Below are positions 53,232 to 60,558 of a stretch of 60,558 nt of DNA, piece after piece. A program made the position numbers and the translations under genes. The DNA lies in the NCBI GenBank assembly GCA_902786975.1, contig CADAES010000013.1, positions 1-60,558 of the forward strand, written 5' to 3'. How positions within the stretch are numbered: position 1 is the stretch's first letter; every line of letters starts with the position of its first letter. The notes beneath the pieces were generated by a model. The model made no database searches. It was not told where the DNA came from and saw nothing but the letters and a program-made list of their open reading frames with translations. The DNA is from an uncultured Ruminococcus sp. GTDB lineage: Bacteria; Bacillota; Clostridia; Oscillospirales; Ruminococcaceae.

Positions 53232-55757
53232 TTACTTTGTGTTTACAGCAAGCTTTTTGTTTTTTACAGTCAGCCTTGTTGCTTCCTTATACGGCCTTAC
53301 CAGCATATAGATCATTGCGCAGAGTATGAGCGCCGCAGCGATCACGCCGGCAACGTTGACCTTTGCGCCGGACAGGAAGATGTTTCCGAACTGGGTTATC
53401 ATAAGTGCGACGCAGTATGCAAATCCGCACTGATAACCGATTGCGAACCATGTCCACTTTGCGTTGTTCATCTCACGCTTGATAGCTCCGATAGCGGCAA
53501 AGCACGGTGCGCACAGAAGATTGAATACGAGGAACGAGAAGCCTGTGATAACTGTGAACGAGCTTGCAAGAGCCTGCCATGTGGTCTGGTCTCCGCCGCC
53601 ATAAAGTATGCCCATTGTGCCGACGATGTTTTCCTTTGCGACAAGTCCTGTGATAGATGCCACAGCAGCCTGCCAGTTGCCCCAGCCAAGAGGCTTGAAT
53701 ATCCAAGCGATGCCGTTTCCTATCTTAGCAAGGATAGAGGCGTCGAGCTGATCCTCCTCGAGCATCCGGAAGCTTCCGTCGATAAAGCCGAAGCGGCTGG
53801 TGAACCATACAACTATTGTCGAGAGAAGGATTATTGTACCTGCCTTCTTAATGAACGACCAGCCACGCTCCCACATCGAACGAAGCACGTTGCCGACTGT
53901 CGGCATATGGTAAGCGGGAAGCTCCATTACGAACGGTGCAGGGTCGCCTGCGAACATTCTTGTCTTTTTGAGCATTATACCAGAAATAATTATCGCAGCC
54001 ATACCGATAAAGTATGCCGAGGTAGCTACCCATGCGGATTTGTGGAACAGCGCACCTGCTATCATTGCGATAAACGGTACCTTTGCTCCGCAGGGGATAA
54101 AGGTCGTTGTCATTATCGTCATACGGCGGTCACGCTCGTTCTCGATGGTTCTGGAAGCCATTATTCCGGGAACTCCGCAGCCTACGCCGACGAGCATCGG
54201 TATAAACGATTTGCCTGAAAGTCCGAATTTTCTGAATATACGATCAAGCACGAATGCTATTCTTGACATATAGCCGCAAGCTTCAAGGAACGCAAGCAGC
54301 AGGAACAGAACGAGCATCTGCGGAACGAATCCGAGCACTGCACCTACGCCTGCGATGATACCGTCGAGGATAAGTCCCTTTACCCAATCGGCAGCGCCGA
54401 GCTTGTCAAGTCCTTTTTCTGCAAGTGACGGAATGGAAGGAACGAACACGCCGTAGTTTGCTGTATCGGGTGCACCGTAATCGGGTTTGTAATCCTTGTC
54501 GGTGAACTGTGCAACAGCATCTTCAAGAGCCTCTTTGTCAGCCTCTTCCGTTGTCGTTTCGAGAGTTTCCTCATCCTCGATAGTATACTCTACATTTGCA
54601 TCACCGGGAGTTGCCGCAACCAGCTTTTCGAGTGCTTCCTTTGCAGCTTCCTCGTCAAAGTCTTCGGACTCGATATCGATAGCCTCGGCAATTTCATCGT
54701 CGCCGTACTGCTCGTTGAAGGCAGCGATGATTGCGTCGGTATCGCCGTATTTTTCCTCCGCGTCCTCAAAATCCTTTGAACCGATGCCTACGAGATGCCA
54801 GCCGTCGCCGAACACGCCGTCGTTTACAAAGTCGGTCATCGGTGTTCCGACGGCGACCATTGAGATATAGTAAACGAGGAACATTATCACCGCAAATATC
54901 GGAAGTCCGAGCCAGCGGTTCGTAACGACCTTGTCTATCTTGTCCGACGTTGTTATCTTGCCAGCGCTCTTTTTCCTGTAGCATGCTTTGATAACGCTTG
55001 AGATGTAAACGTATCTTTCGTTGGTGATTATCGACTCGGCATCGTCGTCCATTTCCTTTTCGACTGCTGCGATGTCCGTTTCGATGTGCGCCTTTGTTGC
55101 ACTGTCGATGTTCAGCTGCTCGATGACCTTGTCGTCACGCTCGAAAAGCTTGATAGCGTACCATCTCTGCTGCTCCTCGGGCATCGAATGAATGCAGGCT
55201 TCCTCGATGTGTGCAAGTGCGTGCTCGACGCTTCCGGAGAAGGTGTGCTGAGGAACGGTCTTTTCGCTGCTTTTTGCTGCATCTATCGCAGCCTGCGCAG
55301 CTTCCTTTATTCCTGTTCCTTTTAGTGCGGATATCTCTACGACTTTGCACCCGAGCTGTCTTTCAAGCTCGGCGATGTCGATCTTGTCGCCGTTTTTCTT
55401 GACGATGTCCATCATATTGACAGCCACCGCAACGGGTATCCCAAGCTCGACCAGCTGCGTTGTCAGATAAAGGTTTCTTTCGAGGTTGGTGCCGTCGATG
55501 ATGTTGAGTATCGCATCGGGGCGCTCCCCTACGAGGTAGTTTCTCGCAACGACCTCCTCGAGCGTGTACGGCGACAGCGAATAGATACCCGGAAGGTCAG
55601 TTACCGTTACGTCCTTATTGTGTTTCAGCTTTCCCTCTTTTTTCTCCACCGTTACGCCCGGCCAGTTTCCGACGAACTGGTTAGAACCTGTCAGAGCGTT
55701 GAACAGTGTCGTCTTGCCGCAGTTGGGGTTTCCGGCAAGTGCAATTTTCAGACTCAT
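53232..55757 (-). CDS. feoB: Ferrous iron transporter FeoB
   Basis: An 841-residue Fe2+ importer. The cytoplasmic G domain has G1 GNPNCGKTTLFN, G3 DLPGIYSLSPY and G4 VNMMD; the membrane domain has VPQMLVLFLLLAFLEACGYMSRIAF, GCGVPGIMASRTI and PFIPCGAKVP-like motifs. Between the first and second membrane helices lies an acidic insert of about 115 residues (about 326-440, rich in Glu/Asp), so the protein is longer than usual (650-720). It faces outside. It follows a DtxR-type box and two feoA genes. Confidence 0.95.
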   Translation of the reverse strand: MSLKIALAGNPNCGKTTLFNALTGSNQFVGNWPGVTVEKKEGKLKHNKDVTVTDLPGIYSLSPYTLEEVVARNYLVGERPDAILNIIDGTNLERNLYLTTQLVELGIPVAVAVNMMDIVKKNGDKIDIAELERQLGCKVVEISALKGTGIKEAAQAAIDAAKSSEKTVPQHTFSGSVEHALAHIEEACIHSMPEEQQRWYAIKLFERDDKVIEQLNIDSATKAHIETDIAAVEKEMDDDAESIITNERYVYISSVIKACYRKKSAGKITTSDKIDKVVTNRWLGLPIFAVIMFLVYYISMVAVGTPMTDFVNDGVFGDGWHLVGIGSKDFEDAEEKYGDTDAIIAAFNEQYGDDEIAEAIDIESEDFDEEAAKEALEKLVAATPGDANVEYTIEDEETLETTTEEADKEALEDAVAQFTDKDYKPDYGAPDTANYGVFVPSIPSLAEKGLDKLGAADWVKGLILDGIIAGVGAVLGFVPQMLVLFLLLAFLEACGYMSRIAFVLDRIFRKFGLSGKSFIPMLVGVGCGVPGIMASRTIENERDRRMTIMTTTFIPCGAKVPFIAMIAGALFHKSAWVATSAYFIGMAAIIISGIMLKKTRMFAGDPAPFVMELPAYHMPTVGNVLRSMWERGWSFIKKAGTIILLSTIVVWFTSRFGFIDGSFRMLEEDQLDASILAKIGNGIAWIFKPLGWGNWQAAVASITGLVAKENIVGTMGILYGGGDQTTWQALASSFTVITGFSFLVFNLLCAPCFAAIGAIKREMNNAKWTWFAIGYQCGFAYCVALMITQFGNIFLSGAKVNVAGVIAAALILCAMIYMLVRPYKEATRLTVKNKKLAVNTK

Positions 55758-55780
55758 AAAATACTTCCTCTCTCAAAAAC

Positions 55781-55796
55781 GTTAGTTTTAACTAAC
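55781..55796. promoter_or_regulatory. DtxR/IdeR-type box between feoA and feoB
   Basis: GTTAGTT-TT-AACTAAC, a perfect 7-bp dyad with GTTAG-N6-CTAAC spacing. It matches the other two boxes upstream of the operon and could give feoB separate metal control. Confidence 0.7.
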
Positions 55797-55810
55797 TTAT
55801 GTGCAAAAAA

Positions 55811-56032
55811 TCAGACTATCTCTATCATTTCGGCGTCGGCTTTTCTAAGCGAAAGCTCATAGCCTCTGACAGTGACCTCCATAGGGTCGCCCAGCGGTGC
55901 TACCTTGCGGATATACACATCGACGTTCTTTGTTATGCCCATGTCCATTATCCTGCGCTTTACCGCACCCTCGCCGTGCAGTCTTACGACCTTTACGGTG
56001 CTGCCGATAGCGGCTTCTTTGAGTGTTTTCAT
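55811..56032 (-). CDS. feoA: FeoA iron transport regulator (second copy)
   Basis: A 73-residue SH3-like FeoA protein with STVKVVRLHGEGAVKRRIMDMGI and DPMEVTVRGYELSLRKADAEMI. FeoA is thought to act on the FeoB G domain. Two FeoA proteins precede feoB; this copy is the nearer. The 53-bp gap to feoB holds a DtxR-type box. Confidence 0.92.
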   Translation of the reverse strand: MKTLKEAAIGSTVKVVRLHGEGAVKRRIMDMGITKNVDVYIRKVAPLGDPMEVTVRGYELSLRKADAEMIEIV

Positions 56033-56075
56033 TTTCTTCCCTCCGTATCGTTTGATGTGGGACCCCGCCCCGTGG

Positions 56076-56288
56076 TCATATCATTATTTTGTTTGCCATC
56101 TGCTTGTCGATGGCGACCCTGGACTCCTTGACATTGACTATCAGATTACCGCCCAGCGTGCTTACTACCGTTACGCTTCCGCCGACAACAAAGCCGAGGT
56201 CTGCAAGGTGCTTTTTTACCTCGGGCGTGCCGCCTATCTTTTTTATGATGTTTTCATCACCTGTTTGTGCAAAAGTCAAAGGCATCAT
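56076..56288 (-). CDS. feoA: FeoA iron transport regulator (first copy)
   Basis: A 70-residue FeoA protein: GTPEVKKHLADLGFVVGGSVTVVSTLGGNLIVNVKESRVAIDKQMANKIMI. It is the first gene of the feo operon, behind AAAGGAGATG. The ATG at 56288 is followed by a second ATG, either of which could start. It is not closely alike to the second copy, so the two probably differ in role. Confidence 0.92.
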   Translation of the reverse strand: MMPLTFAQTGDENIIKKIGGTPEVKKHLADLGFVVGGSVTVVSTLGGNLIVNVKESRVAIDKQMANKIMI

Positions 56289-56307
56289 AGGACATCTCCT
56301 TTCAATA

Positions 56308-56360
56308 GTTAGCCTTACCTAACCTAATTATATGATACTACCGCACACCTGATTTGTCAA
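56308..56360 (-). promoter_or_regulatory. feo promoter with DtxR/IdeR-type operator
   Basis: On the minus strand TTGACA (56355-56360), 17-bp spacer, TATCAT (56332-56337), then GTTAG-N6-CTAAC (56308-56323) at the start site. The extended TTAGGTTAGGTAAGGCTAAC matches the DtxR/IdeR consensus well. Metal-loaded regulator should repress the operon. Confidence 0.85.
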
Positions 56361-56405
56361 GGTTTCGGCGCAAGCAGGCACAAAAATCGTGAGACTGCAC
56401 AATTA

Positions 56406-56421
56406 GTTAGCTTTGACTAAC
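56406..56421. promoter_or_regulatory. Second DtxR/IdeR-type box upstream of the feo promoter
   Basis: GTTAGCTTTGACTAAC, the same GTTAG-N6-CTAAC dyad, about 45 bp upstream of the -35. The remaining gap up to xylB (56422-56635) has no gene or structure that I could support. Confidence 0.7.
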
Positions 56422-56635
56422 CCAAATGTATGTGCAAATTAACAAACCGACGTCGTTAAGGGCTTTGGAGCTTGTTCGGAAAGCGTGTTCTGCTGTTGAG
56501 CCGGAAGGTGAAAAATCATCTTGCGAAAGCGGCAGAAAAAAGCAGAAGGCGAGAGATACCGACGAAAAGCACGGCTTTTTAAGACCGCAGTTTTCCGCTT
56601 ATCTCTGCCCTCTGACGTAGGTTCGTATCTGCGCT

Positions 56636-58156
56636 TTACAGCTGTGCAAGCTCGGAAAAGCCTGCTTTCAGACTTGGGTACAGCTTGCGGTAGAGCCTGT
56701 AATACTGCTCATAGAGCTGTGCCCGCTGAGCGTCTGGCGTGCAAAGCTTATCCTGCTTTACGATTGCGCCGCACGCCTGCGGCACGCTGCTGTAAATACC
56801 CGCACCAACAGCGGCAAGTATCGCTGCTCCGAGTGCGGGACCCTCCTTGCTGCTGAGCGTTTTTACCTCGCAGCCGTACAGGTCGGCAAGCATAGAACGC
56901 CACAGCGCCGAAACTGCGCCGCCACCGCAGGCAGCCATGTCCGTAATATCCAGTCCCATTTCCCGAAAGACCTCTACACAGTCACGCAGCGAAAATGCCA
57001 CGCCCTCCATGACCGCACGCAGCATATGCTTTTTTGTGTGGACAGCCGAAAGCCCGAAGAACACGCCTCTTGCGTCTGCGTCGAGGTGAGGCGTTCTCTC
57101 GCCCATAAGATACGGCAGATATATCAGCCTGTCGCAGCCGACCGCAACTGTTTCTGCCTGCTTGTCCATAATGTAATACTCGTCCGTGCCGAGAAGCTTT
57201 GCGGTCTCCTTTTCGGCGCCGCAGAAGTTGTCCCTGAACCATTTGAGCGAAAGCCCTGCGCTTTGCGTAACGCCCATAACGTGCCAGCTCCCCGGGACTG
57301 CGGCACAGCAGGTATGCACCCGTCCCTTGGGGTCGATGACCGGCTTGTCGGTGTGGGCAAACACCACTCCCGAAGTACCGATAGTTGTGAACGCTCTGCC
57401 CTGTCTGCAAACGCCGGTACCTACGGCGGCTGCGGCATTGTCACCTGCACCGCCGACGACTATTGTGCCCTGCCTCAGACCTGTGATATCGGCGATATGC
57501 GCAGTGACCTTTCCCGTGACCTCGCAGGATTCGCAGATCCTTGCAAGCAGCGATGTGTCTATTTCAAAAAGCGAGCACAGCTCTTTTGACCAGCAGCGGT
57601 TTTTGACGTCGAGAAGCTGCATGCCGCTTGCGTCGGAGACCTCGGTCGCAAACTCCCCTGTCAGCACATAGCGCAGGTAGTCCTTGGGCAGCAGGATATG
57701 TCGGCATTTTTCGTATATCTGCGGCTCGTTGTCCCTCACCCAGAGTATTTTTGCAAGTGTCCAGCCGGTAAGTGCTGGGTTTGCGGATATCTGAGCTATC
57801 TTATCTGCGGCAAGTACGTTCATTTTGTCCACCTGCGGCTGTGTGCGCTGGTCGCACCATATTATAGCGTTGCGCAGCACGTTCCCGCCGCTGTCGAGCA
57901 TCACCAGTCCGTGCATCTGCCCCGAAAGACCGATGCCGGCTATCTCGTCTGCCGAAACACCGCTTTTGCAGATGATCTCGGTAACGGTGTCCAGCATCGC
58001 ATTTTTCCAGTGAAGCGGGTCCTGCTCGGCATAGCCGTTGGCAGGCTGGTACAGCGGATATTCCTTTGAAGCCGAAGCGACGGCGTTCCCGTCACTATCA
58101 AAAAGCACCGTCTTTGTTGCACTGGTGCCGCAGTCGATGCCAAGCACATAGCTCAT
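56636..58156 (-). CDS. xylB: Xylulokinase (FGGY family)
   Basis: A 506-residue sugar kinase that phosphorylates D-xylulose to enter the pentose phosphate pathway. GIDCGTSATKTVLFD opens the first ATPase lobe; GIGLSGQMHGLVMLD, IWCDQRT (substrate) and GGGAVSALWRSMLADLYG (second lobe) are XylB-like. No xylose isomerase or transporter gene is adjacent. Its leader contains the long repeat element. Confidence 0.92.
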   Translation of the reverse strand: MSYVLGIDCGTSATKTVLFDSDGNAVASASKEYPLYQPANGYAEQDPLHWKNAMLDTVTEIICKSGVSADEIAGIGLSGQMHGLVMLDSGGNVLRNAIIWCDQRTQPQVDKMNVLAADKIAQISANPALTGWTLAKILWVRDNEPQIYEKCRHILLPKDYLRYVLTGEFATEVSDASGMQLLDVKNRCWSKELCSLFEIDTSLLARICESCEVTGKVTAHIADITGLRQGTIVVGGAGDNAAAAVGTGVCRQGRAFTTIGTSGVVFAHTDKPVIDPKGRVHTCCAAVPGSWHVMGVTQSAGLSLKWFRDNFCGAEKETAKLLGTDEYYIMDKQAETVAVGCDRLIYLPYLMGERTPHLDADARGVFFGLSAVHTKKHMLRAVMEGVAFSLRDCVEVFREMGLDITDMAACGGGAVSALWRSMLADLYGCEVKTLSSKEGPALGAAILAAVGAGIYSSVPQACGAIVKQDKLCTPDAQRAQLYEQYYRLYRKLYPSLKAGFSELAQL

Positions 58157-58183
58157 AGCATTACCTCCGATTTATTTTTGATA

Positions 58184-58446
58184 AGTAGTTGGGGGAAACC
58201 CTTTTGGAAGAAGGTCGAGAACGGCAAAGCCGTTCTCTTGGGAGTAACCGTGGTAACGGTTACTCTGTTCTCCCCCGAGGATACCCATTGGGTATCCTCG
58301 CAACTGTCCGCAGGACAGTTAACCCCATTTCCTAAACCTCTTAATATGTATCAGATATATGGAGCAAGCCCCATATATCTGATACAGGTTGATAGTTTAG
58401 GGAGGAGAGTTTGAGGAAAAGCACTCCCAAGAGAGTATCTCTCAGC
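58184..58446 (+). repeat. Long composite palindromic repeat (copy D, modules from families 1 and 2)
   Basis: Ends match the short copy at 40083-40145. Inserted modules: GAGAACGGC-AAA-GCCGTTCTC (58217-58237), GAGTAACCGT/ACGGTTACTC (58242-58265), GAGGATACCC/GGGTATCCTC (58277-58299), AACTGTCC-GCA-GGACAGTT (58302-58320), and a 14-bp stem around GAGCAAGC (about 58349-58384). The first module differs from its relative at 43338 by a C-G to T-A pair on both arms. It lies between the 60-residue ORF and xylB. Confidence 0.82.
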
Positions 58447-58503
58447 TACTCAACAGGAATAACACAAATAAACAATATATTCCCGGCGGGAGTATCATAA
58501 TAA

Positions 58504-58686
58504 TTATTTTTTGTCCTCTTTTTCAAGGATAAAATAGGTATCGCAGTTTTCGGTTACCAGCTCTTTTATCCTCCAGCCCAGGTCGAGGAGCTCGTTAAGA
58601 TGTTCCACCTGCTTGAATCTGTCTGTCTCGGGGGGGAAGGCGGTTTCCTTTTCACTGCATTTTGTGATATAAAATTTTTTCAGCAT
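58504..58686 (-). CDS. Small uncharacterised 60-residue protein
   Basis: MLKKFYITKCSEKETAFPP... ends in ILEKEDKK. It appears cytoplasmic, with a likely alpha/beta fold and no recognised family. The ATG at 58686 is chosen because AAAGGAGAAA precedes it and the promoter lies 30-55 bp upstream. It lies divergent to cls. Confidence 0.6.
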   Translation of the reverse strand: MLKKFYITKCSEKETAFPPETDRFKQVEHLNELLDLGWRIKELVTENCDTYFILEKEDKK

Positions 58687-58714
58687 GGCGTTTCTCCTTT
58701 CTTTGAATATATAT

Positions 58715-58743
58715 ATTATACAATAATATTTATCCGATTGCAA
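58715..58743 (-). promoter_or_regulatory. Promoter of the 60-residue protein gene
   Basis: On the minus strand, TTGCAA (58738-58743), 17-bp spacer, TATAAT (58715-58720). Confidence 0.75.
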
Positions 58744-58804
58744 CATCATTTGTTGAATAATACAGTATTTTTGTGTCAAAACTGCTGACGGGTCTGTTTT
58801 GAGC

Positions 58805-58841
58805 GCAAGCGCTTGCAAAAAACTGACTTTAGTGATATAAT
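58805..58841 (+). promoter_or_regulatory. cls promoter with an embedded LacI-family-like operator
   Basis: GCAAGCGCTTGC (58805-58816) is a perfect 12-bp palindrome with the central CG typical of LacI-family sites, and is close to a cre (CcpA) consensus. It overlaps the -35 TTGCAA (58813-58818); -10 TATAAT (58836-58841) follows after 17 bp. Confidence 0.7.
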
Positions 58842-58878
58842 TAATTGGGTTATATTATGCAAGGGGGGGAGAAGAAGC

Positions 58879-60462
58879 TTGAAGACTATACACAATGCGG
58901 TCAAGACAGAGCCACGTCCCAAGAAAAAGCCTAAAAAGCTGATACGCATCGCATTTTCAAAGAAAACCACGATTATTCTGATGCTGCTGGTGCAGTTCAC
59001 GATAATCCTGCTGACCTTCAACACGCTCAGCTGGATGTCCAACTATGTCCGTGTCGTTTTCTCGGGACTTGCTATATTCCTTGCGTTTGTTATCATCAAC
59101 ACAAACGAGAACCCCGCCTACAAGCTTGCGTGGATAGTACCTCTGATAGCTTTCCCCGTGTTTACGTCGGTGCTGTATCTTATACTCAACAACCAGTATT
59201 CTTCAAGGACGCTCAAGACCAAGTACGCTAAAAAATGCGAGGAAACAAAGAAGTTCCTCAGGACCGACCGTATGCTTATGGACGATATCGCCGCAAAGGA
59301 CAGGGATCTTGAAAAAATGGTGAGGTACGTTGACCATTTTGGCGGCTACCCTGCATACAGAAATTCCACCGCTGTATATCTGCCGTTTGGCGAGGTAAAG
59401 TTTGCGGTGATGCTCGAGGAGCTGAGAAAAGCCAGAAAGTTTATCTTTATGGAGTATTTCATAATCGACGACGGAAAGATGTGGCAGGAGGTCGTTGACA
59501 TACTGCTTGAAAAGGTCGCACAGGGCGTCGAGGTCAGACTTATCTATGACGGAATGGGAAGTCAGTTCACGCTGCCGTTCAGATACAAGCAGAAAATGGC
59601 GGAAAAGGGCATAAAGGCGCTGGTGTTCAATCCTTTCCGACCGTTTATAACCTCGGTACAGAACAACCGTGACCACAGAAAGATACTTGTTGTTGACGGA
59701 AACGTCGGCATCACGGGCGGAGTAAACATCGCAGACGAGTACATCAATCAGAAAAACCGCTTCGGTCACTGGAAGGACAACGCAATACTGATAAAGGGCG
59801 AAGCCGTTTGGAATTTTACGATGATGTTTATACAGATGTGGGACGTTATCTCGGGCGAGCGAACACGCTGTGAGATGTACCGACCCGACGAGGCACACTA
59901 TCCGCAGACGGACGGTATAATAATCCCCTACGCTGATTCGCCTCTTGACAACGAAAATGTCGGCGAGCTTGTCTATATGGATATCGTCAACAACGCCAAT
60001 GACTATATCTATATCACCACGCCGTATCTTATCCCCGACAACGAGATGATAACTGCTCTGGGATATGCCGCAAAAAGCGGTGTCGATGTAAGGATAATCA
60101 CTCCGAGGATACCCGACAAGTGGTATGTTCACTGTATTACAAAGTCGTTCTACAAGGATCTTATGGACCTCGGCGTAAGGATATACGAGTACCAGCCGGG
60201 ATTTATCCACGCAAAGACCTTTGTTTCGGACGATGACAGGGCTGTTGTCGGAACGATAAACCTTGATTACAGAAGTCTGTATCTGCATTTTGAGTGTGCG
60301 GCGTATATCCACAATTCAAAGTGCATCGCCGATATACGGGACGATATGCTCGATATGTTTGAAAACAGCTGTGAGGAGATAACCTACGATGATATCGAGT
60401 CACGCTCGGTGTTTACAAAGCTCACATCTGCTGTGCTAAAGCCTTTTGCACCACTGCTGTAA
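58879..60462 (+). CDS. cls: Cardiolipin synthase
   Basis: A 527-residue phospholipase D-type enzyme that condenses phosphatidylglycerol to cardiolipin. A basic N terminus precedes two or three membrane helices (about 35-105). Two HKD motifs follow: DHRKILVVDGNVGITGG and FIHAKTFVSDDDRAVVGT. I start it at TTG 58879 because GGGGGGAG lies just upstream; an in-frame TTG at 58813 lies inside the operator. The remaining 96 bp of the window contain no gene I can support. Confidence 0.92.
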   Translation: MKTIHNAVKTEPRPKKKPKKLIRIAFSKKTTIILMLLVQFTIILLTFNTLSWMSNYVRVVFSGLAIFLAFVIINTNENPAYKLAWIVPLIAFPVFTSVLYLILNNQYSSRTLKTKYAKKCEETKKFLRTDRMLMDDIAAKDRDLEKMVRYVDHFGGYPAYRNSTAVYLPFGEVKFAVMLEELRKARKFIFMEYFIIDDGKMWQEVVDILLEKVAQGVEVRLIYDGMGSQFTLPFRYKQKMAEKGIKALVFNPFRPFITSVQNNRDHRKILVVDGNVGITGGVNIADEYINQKNRFGHWKDNAILIKGEAVWNFTMMFIQMWDVISGERTRCEMYRPDEAHYPQTDGIIIPYADSPLDNENVGELVYMDIVNNANDYIYITTPYLIPDNEMITALGYAAKSGVDVRIITPRIPDKWYVHCITKSFYKDLMDLGVRIYEYQPGFIHAKTFVSDDDRAVVGTINLDYRSLYLHFECAAYIHNSKCIADIRDDMLDMFENSCEEITYDDIESRSVFTKLTSAVLKPFAPLL

Positions 60463-60558
60463 ATCAGAATTTGTGCACAGCGTGCACCACGCTTGTCCGT
60501 CGCATATCAGTATGAGATGACAGCTGCCTTTGTGTCGCTCCGGGCTTTCATTTGGTGA

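Noticed and set aside
56426-56620. 64-codon plus-strand ORF upstream of the feo promoter
   Set aside because: It has no SD sequence, no homology I recognise, and lies in the promoter gap of the opposite strand.

Overview
The window is about 60.6 kb of a low-to-mid GC Firmicute (Clostridia) chromosome centred on the replication origin. The order rpmH-rnpA-yidD-yidC-jag reading left and dnaA-dnaN-yaaA-recF-remB-gyrB-gyrA reading right fixes the origin near 28.1-30.4 kb. A GH130 mannoside phosphorylase, yabP/yabQ/divIC/yabR, CIRCE-controlled groESL and protein resemblance point to Oscillospiraceae, most likely a Ruminococcus-like gut or rumen organism; this assignment is an inference from gene content. 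No rRNA, tRNA, CRISPR array, transposase or prophage gene was seen.

Left arm (1-28 kb). groESL lies under a CIRCE/HrcA operator and is followed by an OmpR-type two-component pair. Convergent to that pair is an unusual operon: a 48-residue acidic protein, a 1136-residue protein joining a complete ECF sigma factor to a two-half FtsX/MacB-type permease, and its ABC ATPase. Next come an NAD-dependent epimerase, two radical SAM proteins (one apparently lacking its third cluster cysteine), an operon of two unknown proteins plus hisC, an L,D-transpeptidase-like lipoprotein, an MGMT-like gene broken by one in-frame TGA, and an aspartate-type aminotransferase. A minus-strand run then reads two bPH2 (YdbS/YdbT-like) membrane proteins, cheA, cheW and mtnA. 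An AGCS symporter, a fumarase alpha subunit and a purine nucleoside phosphorylase lead to the jag-yidC-yidD-rnpA-rpmH cluster.

Origin and right arm (28-47 kb). All genes are on the plus strand, co-directional with replication: dnaA, dnaN, yaaA, recF, remB, gyrB, a YcxB-like membrane protein, gyrA, a Nif3-like protein, rqcH, serC, serA, yabP, yabQ, divIC and yabR. Classical TTATCCACA boxes were not found; instead the dnaA-dnaN gap carries many TTTTCAA-type repeats, and the DnaA DNA-binding signature has Asn in place of the usual Asp. Gaps between these genes hold large composite intergenic repeats built from short near-perfect palindromes.

Distal right (47-60.6 kb). A few unknown proteins and a lipoprotein precede a GH130 phosphorylase; then a DUF4363/YetF pair, a large zinc-ribbon surface protein, and a ferrous-iron operon (feoA-feoA-feoB, a Cys-rich FeoB partner and a 45-residue membrane protein) flanked by three GTTAG-N6-CTAAC boxes of DtxR/IdeR type. 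Xylulokinase, a 60-residue unknown protein and a cardiolipin synthase whose -35 box lies inside a LacI-family-like palindrome close the window.

The most unusual items are the sigma factor-permease fusion operon and the modular palindromic intergenic repeat family, which shows compensatory base changes between copies.
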